In this document: in pieces, positions 33,306 to 43,437 of the stretch | How the letters are laid out: each line of letters opens with the position of its first letter | Numbering within the stretch: position 1 is the first letter of the stretch | From: Clostridium grantii DSM 8605 | GTDB taxonomy: Bacteria > Bacillota > Clostridia > Clostridiales > Clostridiaceae | NCBI RefSeq assembly: GCF_900129965.1 | Contig: NZ_FQXM01000004.1 | Span: 124,001-188,000, forward strand | Direction of reading: 5' to 3' | Length of the DNA: 64,000 nt | Made by a program: the position numbers and the translations under genes | Notes under the pieces: model-generated | Told to the model about the DNA's origin: nothing | The model's database searches: none | What the model saw: the letters and a program-made list of their open reading frames with translations, nothing else

Positions 33306-35165
33306 TTAAACAAAACTAACTATACTTTTAAATATTCCATTTTCATCAAGTTTATTAAGTTTATAAAGTATTTCAACTTCTCCATGAGTTACAAATTCAT
33401 CTTTATAACCTAGATTTAACACTTTAATGTTTTTATTTTTATTATTAGTATAGTTTAATACATAAGCACCAAACCCACCAATAGTATAATTATCTTCTAT
33501 AGTAATTATTTTATAATCATTTTCAATAAAATAATCTAACATAACAGTATCTAGTGGCTTTACAAATAAAGCATTAACTATAGTAGGGTCTATTCCAACA
33601 TTTTTCAGCTTATCTCTTAAAGCGTAAGCTTTATTAACCATGTCTCCTAAAGCTATTATTACCACTTTTTCACCCTTACACACTGTTTGCCATTTTCCTT
33701 TATTTATATTTAAACATAAAGGTATATCATTAATATAATTATCTCCACCTCTTGGATATCTTATTGCAATAGGCTCATTTTGTTCAATAGCCCATTCCAA
33801 CATAAATTGCAAATCTTTAGTACATCGTGGAGTCATAATTGTTAAATTTGGTATGTGTGTCAAGTAAGATAAATCAAACAATCCTTGATGTGTTTCTCCA
33901 TCTTCTCCTACTATACCCGCTCTATCAATAGCAAGTATTACAGGTAATTTTTGAAGACATATATCATGTATTATTTGGTCATAGGCTCTTTGAAGGAAAG
34001 TTGAATAAACAGCAAATACAGGTTTTAACCCCCCACTTGCCATTCCAGCTGCAAGAGTAGTTGCATGTTGTTCTGCAATTCCAACATCAAAAAATCTATC
34101 TTTATAAACTTGGCTAAATTCCTTTAATCCGGTACCATCAGGCATAGCCGCAGTAATTGCTACTAAATTTTCATGGTTTTTCCCAAGGTCTACCATGGTT
34201 TTTCCAAAAACTTTAGAATATGTTTCTTTTTTTATTTCTTTGATTTTGCCACTTTCTAAATTAAAAGGTCCAATTCCATGAAAAGTTGAAGGATTTTCCT
34301 CTGCATGATCATATCCTTTTCCTTTCAATGTAAGTGCATGAATCAATACAGGTCCCTTTATTTTCTTAGCCTGCCCTAATACTTTACTTAATTGTTTAAT
34401 ATCATGCCCATCAATAGGTCCAAAATATTTTATTCCTAATTCTTCAAAAAACTGCCCTGGTACAAGTAAATTTCGTATACCATCTTTTATTTTACCCAAA
34501 GAATTAGCTATTTCTTTGCCAAAATAAATTTTATTTAAAGTGGATGTAATATCCTCTTTAATTCTATTATAGTTTGGATCTACTCTAAGTCCATTTAAAA
34601 CATTTGAGATACCACCAACATTTTCAGATATAGACATTTGATTATCATTTAAAACAATAATCATATTAGTTTTATTATACCCAATATCATTTAAAGCTTC
34701 TAAAGCCATACCACCTGTTAATGCTCCATCGCCTATTACGGCAATAACATTTGATTTTTCATTTAAGATATCCCTAGCTCTAGCCAATCCTAAAGCTGCA
34801 GAAATAGAAGTGCTACTGTGTCCAGTTTCAAAGTAGTCGTATTTGCTTTCACATCTTTTAGGAAATCCACTAAGTCCACCAAATTTTCGTAAAGTGTCAA
34901 AACATTCTTTTCTTCCAGTTAATAGTTTGTATACATAGGATTGATGTCCTACATCCCATACTATTTTATCTTCTTCCACGTCAAATATATTTAAAAGACT
35001 TAAAGTCAATTCTACAACACCAAGATTTGAAGCTAAATGTCCTCCATTTTTTGATACTTTTTCTATAAGGTAGTGTCTAATTTCTTCACTAAAATCATAA
35101 AGCTCTTTTAATGTCATTTTCTTTACTCCATCTAATTGAGAGTAATTATCCAAATATTTATACAT
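33306..35165 (-). CDS. dxs: 1-deoxy-D-xylulose-5-phosphate synthase
   Basis: This 619-aa thiamine-diphosphate enzyme joins pyruvate and glyceraldehyde 3-phosphate at the start of the MEP isoprenoid pathway. Key features are [30 protein letters not shown], the thiamine fold [16 protein letters not shown], and the catalytic Glu region [10 protein letters not shown]. It is one base downstream of oapA and in one transcription unit with ispA. Confidence 0.97.
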   Translation of the reverse strand: MYKYLDNYSQLDGVKKMTLKELYDFSEEIRHYLIEKVSKNGGHLASNLGVVELTLSLLNIFDVEEDKIVWDVGHQSYVYKLLTGRKECFDTLRKFGGLSGFPKRCESKYDYFETGHSSTSISAALGLARARDILNEKSNVIAVIGDGALTGGMALEALNDIGYNKTNMIIVLNDNQMSISENVGGISNVLNGLRVDPNYNRIKEDITSTLNKIYFGKEIANSLGKIKDGIRNLLVPGQFFEELGIKYFGPIDGHDIKQLSKVLGQAKKIKGPVLIHALTLKGKGYDHAEENPSTFHGIGPFNLESGKIKEIKKETYSKVFGKTMVDLGKNHENLVAITAAMPDGTGLKEFSQVYKDRFFDVGIAEQHATTLAAGMASGGLKPVFAVYSTFLQRAYDQIIHDICLQKLPVILAIDRAGIVGEDGETHQGLFDLSYLTHIPNLTIMTPRCTKDLQFMLEWAIEQNEPIAIRYPRGGDNYINDIPLCLNINKGKWQTVCKGEKVVIIALGDMVNKAYALRDKLKNVGIDPTIVNALFVKPLDTVMLDYFIENDYKIITIEDNYTIGGFGAYVLNYTNNKNKNIKVLNLGYKDEFVTHGEVEILYKLNKLDENGIFKSIVSFV

Positions 35166-35166
35166 G

Positions 35167-35739
35167 CTATCTATCCCTTTTCATAAGATTTATAACCTTT
35201 GCTACTGCAAAAACTATTTTATTACTTTTACTTATAGCTATACTTTTACCAATAGCTTTTCCACCCACTGTAAGAGATGCAATAATAGCCCCAATAATAG
35301 AACCTATAATTATATTAACATTCTCTCCTGTTAGCTGAGTCCACAAAACAACTTTTACTAGTATCAAAGCTCCTATAGCTCCACTTATTACTCCACAAAT
35401 ATCCCCAATTACATCATTGCAAAAGTTTGAAACTTTGTCAGCATTTCTAACAAGTTTAACAGCTTCCTTTGCTCCTTTTACTTTTCTTGATGCCATTGAA
35501 TGAAAAGGTGTCTCACTTGCAGCAGTAACCGCTACTCCAATTAAGTCAAAGATTATACCTATAAATATAATAAACACTAATATAATTAGTGCTAAAAAAA
35601 GATTTACAGCCTGCAATACCACATTAGCTAATAAAGAAATTAGTGTTGAAATAACTAAAGTCCACAAAACTATTACTATTACCCATTTTTTATAATCATT
35701 CTTTTTTTTACTTTTTCTATTATTTTTATTATTACTCAA
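35167..35739 (-). CDS. oapA: OLE-associated protein OapA
   Basis: This 190-aa membrane protein has a lysine-rich start and about four hydrophobic segments (residues about 18-42, 45-70, 112-132, 142-160). The cytosolic part between them holds [20 protein letters not shown]. It follows the OLE RNA by about ten bases and precedes dxs, the defining OapA context. OapA binds OLE RNA at the membrane and is needed for tolerance to alcohols, cold and metal stress in Halalkalibacterium halodurans (established there). Confidence 0.88.
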   Translation of the reverse strand: MSNNKNNRKSKKKNDYKKWVIVIVLWTLVISTLISLLANVVLQAVNLFLALIILVFIIFIGIIFDLIGVAVTAASETPFHSMASRKVKGAKEAVKLVRNADKVSNFCNDVIGDICGVISGAIGALILVKVVLWTQLTGENVNIIIGSIIGAIIASLTVGGKAIGKSIAISKSNKIVFAVAKVINLMKRDR

Positions 35740-35747
35740 TTAAGCCT

Positions 35748-36310
35748 CCATTAATAATAAGTGGTAGTATGCTAAATAAATCTTATGGCTTAGGTCCAGT
35801 AGGATTTCCCGTAGAACAACTACCTGTCGCCAGCATAGCAGTTTCCTTTTAATATTCTACCTATAGCGTTACCAAACTATAGGACTGGATTACCACTTAG
35901 TCCACACTGCAATCTTTAGCATACCTTTTATAAAACAGTCTAGGAGTTTTCCTCAGCAGTTAGGTGTCTCCCTAGCCTCTTTTGCAAAATAGGTTTCCTT
36001 GAACCAAAAAGTTCACCTCCACCAACCTCACTCAAGGCAGGCTACACTGCACATAGCTTTTCACCACATTGCAGGTTTAATCCATTGTCGTAGAATAGGT
36101 ATCTCTCCTAAACCACAAGAAATGGTCTCCCGGGGGTAGGGTCAGATGCGCATGCCTTTGCGGTTGCCCCAGCCCCCTTACTCCCAGCACCAACCCACCA
36201 CTGGGCGTAGTAAGCCAGCACCAGAAGCTTCATCGATGTGCCCTTTGACGGATTTTTAGCCCCGCCCTCAAAAAACACTTACCTGACTAGAATACTGCAC
36301 CACTAATTCT
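35748..36310 (-). ncRNA. ole: OLE RNA (ornate, large, extremophilic)
   Basis: A GC-rich, roughly 560-base island without ORFs lies in an AT-rich genome, directly between ispA and oapA, the hallmark OLE position. Purine-rich conserved-looking segments (GAGGGCGGGGC, GGGGGCTGGGGC, CCCGGGAGACCA) and many local stems are visible on the minus strand. Length agrees with the about 600-base class. A consensus promoter stands just upstream. Boundaries are approximate. Confidence 0.88.
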
Positions 36311-36316
36311 AATGGA

Positions 36317-36345
36317 ATTATATCATATCAATGATGAAAATTCAA
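36317..36345 (-). promoter_or_regulatory. SigA promoter for OLE RNA
   Basis: TTGAAT (36340-36345) and a perfect TATAAT (36317-36322), read on the minus strand, are exactly 17 bases apart. It lies just beyond the ispA stop codon, so the RNA can be made independently of the upstream operon. Confidence 0.78.
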
Positions 36346-36353
36346 AATATTTA

Positions 36354-37211
36354 CTAGAAATCTCTATTTAATAGAAATGTAGTTATTTTTTTAAGGTCAG
36401 TTGTATCAACCTCAATACTATTTAATATTTTATAGCATTCATCAGTCAATTCTTCACAAATAATTTTACATTCTTTTAATCCAAATTCAGTTATATATGT
36501 GGTTTTATTATTATTATTATCGCTAGAGATTTTTTTGCCTAATTTATCAACATCACCAATAACATCTAAAATATCATCTTTGATTTGAAAAGCTAATCCT
36601 AGTTTTTTCCCAAACAAAGAAAGTTTTTCAAGATGCTCTAATGAAGCATTTCCCAAAATAGCTCCCGCAATAATAGATACATTTATCAATGCGCCAGTTT
36701 TCTTACTATGCATGTAATTTAACTCATCAAGAGATATTTTTCTATTTTCACCTTCAATATCAACTAATTGCCCGCCTATCATGCCCTCAGGTCCTGCTGC
36801 AAAAGCAATTTCTGTAGAAGCTTTTAAATGAAGTGATGATTTTGCTGAACATTTAAACATTATATTCATTGCTTCATTTAATAGTGCATCTCCTGCTAAA
36901 ACTGCTATAGCTTCTCCAAACACTTTATGGCTTGTTGCCTTTCCTCTTCTTAAGTCATCATTATCCATACAAGGTAAATCATCATGAATAAGAGAATAAG
37001 TATGAATCATTTCAAGAGCACAAGCTAGTGGCATAGCTTCTTCAATATCTTTTTTATACATAGAATATGTAGTTAACAAAAGTATTGGCCTAATTCTTTT
37101 TCCTCCAACTTTTATGCTATATTCCATGGCATCATATAATTTTTTATTATAATCATCTTTATTGTTAAAATACTCATGTAACCATAAATCAATATTATCT
37201 TTAAATTCTTT
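36354..37211 (-). CDS. ispA: Farnesyl/geranyl diphosphate synthase
   Basis: This 285-aa trans-prenyltransferase has the first Asp-rich motif DDLPCMDNDDLRRG, the second motif KDDILDVIGD, and GGKRIRPILLL for diphosphate binding. The start is the internal ATG of MKEFKDN behind GATGAGG; it overlaps the xseB stop by 11 bases. It supplies polyprenyl precursors downstream of dxs in the same cluster. Confidence 0.95.
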   Translation of the reverse strand, partial: KEFKDNIDLWLHEYFNNKDDYNKKLYDAMEYSIKVGGKRIRPILLLTTYSMYKKDIEEAMPLACALEMIHTYSLIHDDLPCMDNDDLRRGKATSHKVFGEAIAVLAGDALLNEAMNIMFKCSAKSSLHLKASTEIAFAAGPEGMIGGQLVDIEGENRKISLDELNYMHSKKTGALINVSIIAGAILGNASLEHLEKLSLFGKKLGLAFQIKDDILDVIGDVDKLGKKISSDNNNNKTTYITEFGLKECKIICEELTDECYKILNSIEVDTTDLKKITTFLLNRDF

Positions 37212-37434
37212 CATCCTCATCATCCTCAAATAATTTTTCTTCTTGGTTTTTATCAATTATTTTAATCTTACCTTCTGCTTCACTTAAAATTTTATATAAC
37301 TTATTAGTTAATTCTATACCTTTTTCATAATTTTTCATAGAAGAATCTAAAGAAATATTATCTTCATCCATATCCTGCACAATAGTTTCTAATTGTTTAA
37401 AAAGATCTTCATAGTTTTCTTTTTTCTTGGGCAA
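37201..37434 (-). CDS. xseB: Exodeoxyribonuclease VII small subunit
   Basis: The 77-aa helical protein (YEDLFKQLETIVQDMDEDNI, SLDSSMKNYEKGIEL) matches XseB in length and motif. It lies two bases after xseA, its partner, and overlaps ispA. Confidence 0.95.
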   Translation of the reverse strand: MPKKKENYEDLFKQLETIVQDMDEDNISLDSSMKNYEKGIELTNKLYKILSEAEGKIKIIDKNQEEKLFEDDEDERI

Positions 37435-37436
37435 AA

Positions 37437-38642
37437 TTAAACCTCCCTTTTCATTTCTAAATAAAATTTTTCACGTCCATCTGCTAAAATAACTTCAATT
37501 TCTTTTTTTTCTTTTAAAATTGAAATTGACTTTATAGTCTTTTGGTCAGAATCTCTTATTATTGAGTATCCTTTATTGATAATATTTAAAGGATTCTTTT
37601 CTTGAAGTAATGCATATGTATGACTTAACAAAGTTTTATTTTTATCAATTTTAGAATTAATAGTATTCCTTAATTCTTTATTTAAATAATCCACTTTGAA
37701 ATATTCATTTGCTATATAGTTTATAGGTTTATAATTCTGTAGCTTTTCTTTATATAAATTCACTCTATTTTTTTCATAATCAATTCGCTTAATTTGTTTC
37801 ATCTTAATCATTTTCATATTATAAGATAATTTTTCTAAAATTTCACTTTCATTGAAAATTGCGATTTCTGCTGCTGCAGAAGGAGTTGGGGCTCTCATAT
37901 CACTAACAAAATCAGCAATTGTAAAATCCGTTTCATGACCTACTCCGCAAATCACAGGCTTTTTAGATTTAAATATTGTTCTTGCTAAATCTTCATTATT
38001 AAAAGCCCATAATTCTTCAATGGAGCCACCTCCACGAGTAAGTATTATTAAATCTACATCATTTTTTTCATTAAAATATTTTATACCTTCAATCAAATTT
38101 GCCGCTGCCATATCTCCTTGTACTAATGAAGGATATATAATTAATTCTACTTTAGAATTCCTTCTTTTAGCTACATTGATTATGTCTCTTATAGCGGCTC
38201 CAGTAGGAGAAGTTATAACCCCTACTTTCATTGCAAATTTGGGTATACTTTTTTTATAATTTGAGGAAAAAAGATTTTCTTCTTCTAGTTTCTTTTTTAA
38301 CTTCTCAAACTGAATAAAAAGATCTCCTACTCCATCTCTTTTTATGCTTTGACAATACAATTGTACAGAACCTTCTTTTGCATAAAGAGTTACTCTTCCC
38401 ATTGCCTCAACTGAAATTCCATTATCCGGGTCAAAATCCAATCCATCAGCGTATTCTTTAAACATAATGCAATTTATTTTTCCACTTTCATCTTTTAAAG
38501 AAAAGTAAATATGTCCACTACTATGCTTTTTCCAATTGGATATTTCTCCTTTAAGACTTACATTTTTTAGAATGAAGTCTCCATCCATGGTTTTTTTTAT
38601 GTAATTATTTAATTGAGTTACAGTTAAAGTTTTTATATACAT
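37437..38642 (-). CDS. xseA: Exodeoxyribonuclease VII large subunit
   Basis: This 401-aa nuclease has an N-terminal OB fold (residues 1-100, VSLKGEISNWKKHSSGHIYF), the catalytic region GVITSPTGAAIRDI and RGGGSIEELWAFN, then a coiled-coil C-terminus. It degrades single-stranded DNA together with XseB. The start is ATG after the folD stop; an upstream GTG is inside folD. Confidence 0.95.
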   Translation of the reverse strand: MYIKTLTVTQLNNYIKKTMDGDFILKNVSLKGEISNWKKHSSGHIYFSLKDESGKINCIMFKEYADGLDFDPDNGISVEAMGRVTLYAKEGSVQLYCQSIKRDGVGDLFIQFEKLKKKLEEENLFSSNYKKSIPKFAMKVGVITSPTGAAIRDIINVAKRRNSKVELIIYPSLVQGDMAAANLIEGIKYFNEKNDVDLIILTRGGGSIEELWAFNNEDLARTIFKSKKPVICGVGHETDFTIADFVSDMRAPTPSAAAEIAIFNESEILEKLSYNMKMIKMKQIKRIDYEKNRVNLYKEKLQNYKPINYIANEYFKVDYLNKELRNTINSKIDKNKTLLSHTYALLQEKNPLNIINKGYSIIRDSDQKTIKSISILKEKKEIEVILADGREKFYLEMKREV

Positions 38643-38643
38643 T

Positions 38644-39477
38644 CTAATTATCCCCACAAAGATTGACTAAAAGCATTGTTGTAGTCATAGGACCAACGCC
38701 TCCAGGTACAGGAGTTGTATAAGCAGCAATGTCTACTACATCATTATAATCTACATCTCCAGTCAATTTACCATTAACCACTGTAGTACCCACATCAATA
38801 ACTAATGCATTTTTCTTAACATACTCTTTATTAATGATTCCTGGTCGACCTATGGCTACCACTAAAATATCTGCCATTTTACATATTTCTTTTAAATTAT
38901 CAGATTTTGAATGACACATAGTTACAGTAGCATTTTCTGCTAATAAAAGTTGTGCTACAGGTTTTCCAACTATATTGCTTCTTCCAATTACAACAGCATG
39001 TTTTCCTTGAATTTCAACACCTGTACTTTTTATTAATTTTATAATACCTTTTGGTGTGCATGGAACAAAGCAATCTTCTCCCTTAAATAATTTTCCAGAA
39101 CTTAAAGAATTCAATCCATCCACATCTTTCTTGATTGATATAGTTGAAGCTATTTTGTTTTCATCCAAATGTTTAGGTAATGGCAATTGAAGGATTATCC
39201 CTGAAACTGACTTATCTTCATTTAATTGCTTTATAAGGTCAATTAAAGTTTCTTCTTGAATATTTTCTTCAAGCTCTAAACTTTTTGTTTTAATCCCTAC
39301 TTTTTCACAAACAGAATTCTGAGTATTAAAATAAAATCTAGATCCACCATCTTCTCCAATAATTATATTAGCCAAAGAAGGTATTTTCTTATTTTCTTTT
39401 TTTAACTTCTCTATTTTTTCACTAATGTCATTTCTGATATTTGCTGCTAATGTTTTTCCATCTAATTTAGTCCCCAC
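38644..39477 (-). CDS. folD: Methylene-THF dehydrogenase / cyclohydrolase FolD
   Basis: This 277-aa enzyme acts on one-carbon tetrahydrofolate units. The NAD(P) site VIGRSNIVGKP and the PVPGGVGPMT signature are intact. In the N-terminal active site (RFYFNTQNSVCEKVGI, residues 47-62) the position of E. coli Lys54 is Gln53, and the Lys56 position is Ser55. The dehydrogenase may work while cyclohydrolase is weak or lost (inference). GTG start after AGGAGG. Confidence 0.93.
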   Translation of the reverse strand: MGTKLDGKTLAANIRNDISEKIEKLKKENKKIPSLANIIIGEDGGSRFYFNTQNSVCEKVGIKTKSLELEENIQEETLIDLIKQLNEDKSVSGIILQLPLPKHLDENKIASTISIKKDVDGLNSLSSGKLFKGEDCFVPCTPKGIIKLIKSTGVEIQGKHAVVIGRSNIVGKPVAQLLLAENATVTMCHSKSDNLKEICKMADILVVAIGRPGIINKEYVKKNALVIDVGTTVVNGKLTGDVDYNDVVDIAAYTTPVPGGVGPMTTTMLLVNLCGDN

Positions 39478-39490
39478 AAAATTAAACCTC

Positions 39491-39892
39491 CTAAGATTTC
39501 ATCATATTTCCCAAAACTCCATTTATAAATGATGGTGAGCTATCTGCAGAATATTTTTTTGCAAGTTCAATTCCTTCATTTATGGATACATTATTTGGAA
39601 TGTCTTTGTTAAATAAAAACTCATAAGTACAAATTCTCAAAATAGCTAAATCTATTTTAGAAAGTCTGTTTATTTTCCAATTTTTAAGATTCATTTCAAT
39701 TTTATTATCAATTATTTCTTTGTTTTCTTCTATACCCTCTATGCTCTCTTTAATAAAATTAAAATCAATTTCTTCCACAATATTATTTTTATCCATTTTG
39801 TAGTTTTCTAATACCTCTTCATAAGCTAATTTATTGATTGAAATCTCAAATAAAAATTTCATTAATAATTCCCTTGATTTACGTCTATTCAT
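39491..39892 (-). CDS. nusB: Transcription antitermination factor NusB
   Basis: The 133-aa all-helical protein starts [20 protein letters not shown] and ends with [20 protein letters not shown] and INGVLGNM, both typical of NusB. It works with NusE on rRNA transcription. It heads the run into folD and xseA. Confidence 0.93.
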   Translation of the reverse strand: MNRRKSRELLMKFLFEISINKLAYEEVLENYKMDKNNIVEEIDFNFIKESIEGIEENKEIIDNKIEMNLKNWKINRLSKIDLAILRICTYEFLFNKDIPNNVSINEGIELAKKYSADSSPSFINGVLGNMMKS

Positions 39893-39976
39893 TAATAATT
39901 CCTCCTATGTGTTTCCTATTAAAATATTTCCCTTACTAACATTATAGATTTTTCCCTCAAATGTCAAACAAATTCT

Positions 39977-40008
39977 AAAAAAACATCCTCTTATTGAGGA
40001 TGTTTTTT
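39977..40008 (-). terminator. Terminator after yqhY
   Basis: A 10-bp perfect stem AAACATCCTC / GAGGATGTTT (39981-39990 and 39996-40005) is followed on the minus strand by seven Ts. Confidence 0.85.
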
Positions 40009-40391
40009 TATTCAACTGTTTTTATTTCTTCTTTAGGTACCACCATACTTTGAACAAAAACATCTACAGCTTCTACTTTTAATCCTGTCATAGATTCTAC
40101 TGCTTTTTTAACATTTTCTTGTACTTTTTTAGCTACATCTAAAATTTTAGTACCATATGTAACTATAACATATATTTCAATGCATGCACTATCTTCCCCA
40201 ACATTTACCTTAACACCTTTGGAAAGATTCTTTTTAGGAGTTAATATTTTTGTTATACCACCTACTAAATTAGTGCTCATTCTTACTATTCCATCTATTT
40301 CCGAAGCTGCGAGTCCTGCTATAACTTCTACTACTTCATCAGATATTTTAACTATCCCTATATCTGTCATTTCCATTATATTTTCTTCCAT
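40008..40391 (-). CDS. yqhY: Asp23/Gls24 family envelope-stress protein YqhY
   Basis: This 127-aa protein has the DUF322 core: VKISDEVVEVIAGLAASEID, the GITKILTPKKNLSKGVKV segment, then IEIYVIVTYGTKILDVAKKV. It lies between spoIIIAH and nusB as in Bacillus. The start is the ATG eight bases after GGAGG; a longer frame begins upstream of that site. In Bacillus it affects fatty-acid synthesis through acetyl-CoA carboxylase. Confidence 0.88.
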   Translation of the reverse strand: MEENIMEMTDIGIVKISDEVVEVIAGLAASEIDGIVRMSTNLVGGITKILTPKKNLSKGVKVNVGEDSACIEIYVIVTYGTKILDVAKKVQENVKKAVESMTGLKVEAVDVFVQSMVVPKEEIKTVE

Positions 40392-40472
40392 TACTGTCCC
40401 TCCTCTTTTGGGAAACCCAAAACAAATTATCATAAGTATATTATATCAAATAGAAATTCTTTTTACAAACAA

Positions 40473-40979
40473 TTATTGTTTTTCAATAACTTCAACTTCC
40501 ATAATTTTTGTTACATCATAAACTACAGTTTGAATTTGTTTTAATTGCTTGTCTGTTAATTTTTCTGCTGTTTTCACTATAACACTTACTTTGCTTTCTT
40601 CTACTAAGCATAAAATTTCCTGAAATCCTTTTGCTTTTAAAATAGTTTCAACCTCAGACTCGTTATTACGTGCCAAAGTCAATTCAGTGTATTTTTGAGC
40701 TGTTTTGTCTTTTTCTTCTTTGGATACATTGTCATCATCAATTAATGTTTGTAATGTTTTTAATGTAGAGTTTTCAGTGTTGTCCCTCAAAATTTTCTGT
40801 TCTGCAAAAAAATTAGAAGAAGTTGTTGTATCAGTTTGGCTTGTAGAAATAGTTTGACCATCACCATTCAATTGTTCCCCAACATAAAGAGAATCATTAT
40901 TTAACTTAGTAGCTAAAATCCCTGCTGAAATTATTAAAGCTAGTAATACTACAATTATGGCTCCTTGCTTCTTACTCAT
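40473..40979 (-). CDS. spoIIIAH: SpoIIIAH, mother-cell channel protein
   Basis: This 168-aa protein has one N-terminal transmembrane helix (residues about 7-25), a Ser/Thr-rich linker and a C-terminal YscJ/FliF-like ring-building domain (ETILKAKGFQEILCLVEESK). It binds SpoIIQ from the forespore across the intermembrane space. It is the last gene of the spoIIIA operon. Confidence 0.94.
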   Translation of the reverse strand: MSKKQGAIIVVLLALIISAGILATKLNNDSLYVGEQLNGDGQTISTSQTDTTTSSNFFAEQKILRDNTENSTLKTLQTLIDDDNVSKEEKDKTAQKYTELTLARNNESEVETILKAKGFQEILCLVEESKVSVIVKTAEKLTDKQLKQIQTVVYDVTKIMEVEVIEKQ

Positions 40980-41042
40980 TTTTATTCCTCCTCAAGATTT
41001 TATATTTTCACTATAACTATATGCTTTAAATTTTTATTTATG

Positions 41043-41645
41043 TTATTTTTTCATTGGATAAACTGTAACTTTACTTTCTGGAACTCCAAATAAAGTTATA
41101 ACAGCTTTTTGAATACTCAAACGAATCAAATCATTGGAAGCCCCTTCTGCTACCACAAAAATTCCACATACCTCTGGACTATTTTTTTTCAATATCAAAG
41201 GTTGATTTCCATTGATTCCATCCACCATCACTACTGTTTCTCCTTCATTGTTTTGAGTAATCTTTCTTGTTCCACCATTACTATCATTTTCTTCTGTCAA
41301 ACTTGTAGAATCATTATTATTTGTAGCTGGAACCTGTTCCTCTCCTCCTTCAAAATTTATCATCACCTTAACTTTACCCACTCCGTCAATTTGCTCTAGC
41401 ATTGTTTTAAGCTTACTCTCCATATCTGTTTGATACTCATTTACTTCTACTTCAGAAGAAATGGTACTTTCCTTTGGTATATCAGCTTGTTTTTGTGAAA
41501 ACATATCTTTACTTTCACTAAAACTACTGCTTAGTACAATCATTAAAATGGCCACCAAAGTAAGTATCACTAAATTCACCCAATTTTTTTTATCCTTTTT
41601 TACTTTCTTTATTTCATCTTTATTCAAAAACTCTTTAATATTCAT
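41043..41645 (-). CDS. spoIIIAG: SpoIIIAG, ring-forming channel protein
   Basis: This 200-aa protein has a lysine-rich start, one membrane helix (about 23-42) and a C-terminal ring-building domain (KLKTMLEQIDGVGKVKVMIN; VAEGASNDLIRLSIQKAVIT; LFGVPESKVTVYPM). SpoIIIAG forms a large ring in the feeding-tube complex in Bacillus. Confidence 0.94.
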   Translation of the reverse strand: MNIKEFLNKDEIKKVKKDKKNWVNLVILTLVAILMIVLSSSFSESKDMFSQKQADIPKESTISSEVEVNEYQTDMESKLKTMLEQIDGVGKVKVMINFEGGEEQVPATNNNDSTSLTEENDSNGGTRKITQNNEGETVVMVDGINGNQPLILKKNSPEVCGIFVVAEGASNDLIRLSIQKAVITLFGVPESKVTVYPMKK

Positions 41646-41660
41646 CCTAATCCCTCTCTT

Positions 41661-42239
41661 TTATTCTTTGTAAATTTTAATTTTATCAGGAGATATATTA
41701 AGAAGCTGGGATAATGTATCTTTAACTTTCACTTGAACTTCTCCACTAACTTCATTATTGTTTGAAACTTCTTGTGAATTACCTATAGTAATTTTTTTTA
41801 TTTGTTTTATGCCCGAACTTGATACCAAAACCTTGGTTCTTTGAATTATAAACTCCGTTGATTCTTCATTGTATTCTACTTCAACATCAACTTGAAAACT
41901 ACATTCTGGCATAATTCTTTCTAATTCCCCTTGCCCAATCTTAGACAAATTTTCTGCAAATACTCTTGAAGATTTTTCTATGGATTCTTTTTTATAATCG
42001 CTAAAATCCTTATTTTCACTTGAGGTCATATAACTAGAGGCTTGTGCTACATATCTTTCTAAATTGAAATTATTATCAAAGACTTTTATAAAAGGATCAA
42101 TTATAACAGTGACCAGAATCAATCCCAGGGCAAATTTACCATACTTTTTAATAGAATTTTTTGGAAGAATCATTTCCACAGCCGTAATAAAAAATACAGT
42201 TGTGCAGATCCTCATTATCCACTCCTTAAAATACTCCAT
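41661..42239 (-). CDS. spoIIIAF: SpoIIIAF
   Basis: This 192-aa protein has two N-terminal membrane helices (about 9-25 and 33-50, ending VIIDPFIKVF) and a C-terminal extracytoplasmic domain (VQVKVKDTLSQLLNISPDKI). It is syntenic between spoIIIAE and AG. Confidence 0.93.
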   Translation of the reverse strand: MEYFKEWIMRICTTVFFITAVEMILPKNSIKKYGKFALGLILVTVIIDPFIKVFDNNFNLERYVAQASSYMTSSENKDFSDYKKESIEKSSRVFAENLSKIGQGELERIMPECSFQVDVEVEYNEESTEFIIQRTKVLVSSSGIKQIKKITIGNSQEVSNNNEVSGEVQVKVKDTLSQLLNISPDKIKIYKE

Positions 42240-42254
42240 TAATCACACCCCTTG

Positions 42255-43421
42255 TCATCCGTTTAGAATTATTTTTCCTGCTGATGCTACAATAGCTATC
42301 ATTATAAAAAACATCACTGATACACTTATCAAACAAGAAGTTATAAGTATTAAAGAATCCCCCGCTGCTGAAACACTTTTTACTAATCTTTTGTCGCTAA
42401 TAGGCTCTATTAAAGCTGCAGTTATTTTATATATAAATCCTATAGCCAAAAGTTTGATTATTGGAATTAAAACTATTGCGATTAAAACTATTAATCCAAC
42501 ACTACTCAAAGCATTTTTTATTAACAGTGAATATCCAGCCACAGTGCTAATAGCATCTGATAATGCCCCTCCCACAATAGGTATAAACTTATCAACAGCA
42601 AACTTAACAGTTTTTTCTGCCACTGCATCAATAGTATTAGCCGAAATGCCTCTTATAGTAATTATCCCTATAAAAACTGTCATTATTATCCCTTGAAGCC
42701 ATAAAACTATTTGATTTAATAGCTTGGTTAAATTTTCTATTTTGCTATCCTCGCTTATGTTATTTACAAATATAAGTACAAATGCAAAGGATATAATGGG
42801 CAATAGTATGTCCACAATTAATTTGGCACTTATATTTACAGTTCCAATTATTATTGGGTCTAATACTGCTGCCTCCGTAACACTTCCTACCCCCGCCAAT
42901 AACATTAAAAGAACTGGTATTAAAGCGGTCATAAAATCACTCATTCCCTGAATAGTTTCTCTAGCTAAGGTAACTCCATTATAAAAGCTTTTAGCAAGTA
43001 TAATTATGATCAATGAATAACAAGCAAAATAAGCTATATTACTTAAATTCTCATTACTAAAAGCAGTTTCTAGATTTTTAATTAAAGCACATATTATGGC
43101 TATAACTATTATAGTAGACATGGTTTTGAAAGTTGCTGTGATTTCCCTTAATCCATATTTCAAAAATATTTCTATGAATTTATCAAAAGTAAGTGCTCCC
43201 TGTCCAGTTTTCGTATATGTGGTAACATAATCTTCAAAGGTCATATCTCTTAACATTTCATACTCACTTTGAATATTGGTCATATACTGATATAAACTTT
43301 TTATAGCATTATTTGTGTCACTTTCTTCTACTCCGTATGTATTATCATCACCATAACAATTTGAAACAAAGAAAAAATTCATCATAAATACTAAACTTAA
43401 ACAAAATAAAATTTTCTTCAC
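42255..43421 (-). CDS. spoIIIAE: SpoIIIAE, multi-pass membrane protein
   Basis: This 388-aa protein begins with a signal peptide (KKILFCLSLVFMMNFFFVSN) followed by at least six hydrophobic segments; the LMLLAGVGSVTEAAVLDPII and FIPIVGGALSDAISTVAGYS regions are conserved. It is the likely translocation core of the SpoIIIA complex. GTG is preferred, six bases after AGGTG; two earlier start codons touch that site. Confidence 0.94.
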   Translation of the reverse strand: MKKILFCLSLVFMMNFFFVSNCYGDDNTYGVEESDTNNAIKSLYQYMTNIQSEYEMLRDMTFEDYVTTYTKTGQGALTFDKFIEIFLKYGLREITATFKTMSTIIVIAIICALIKNLETAFSNENLSNIAYFACYSLIIIILAKSFYNGVTLARETIQGMSDFMTALIPVLLMLLAGVGSVTEAAVLDPIIIGTVNISAKLIVDILLPIISFAFVLIFVNNISEDSKIENLTKLLNQIVLWLQGIIMTVFIGIITIRGISANTIDAVAEKTVKFAVDKFIPIVGGALSDAISTVAGYSLLIKNALSSVGLIVLIAIVLIPIIKLLAIGFIYKITAALIEPISDKRLVKSVSAAGDSLILITSCLISVSVMFFIMIAIVASAGKIILNG

Positions 43422-43437
43422 TGTCATCACCTGTTTC

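Noticed and set aside
42064..42696. 210-codon plus-strand frame opposite spoIIIAE and spoIIIAF
   Set aside because: The minus-strand genes are certain by family and synteny. The hydrophobic opposite frame is a shadow of membrane codons.
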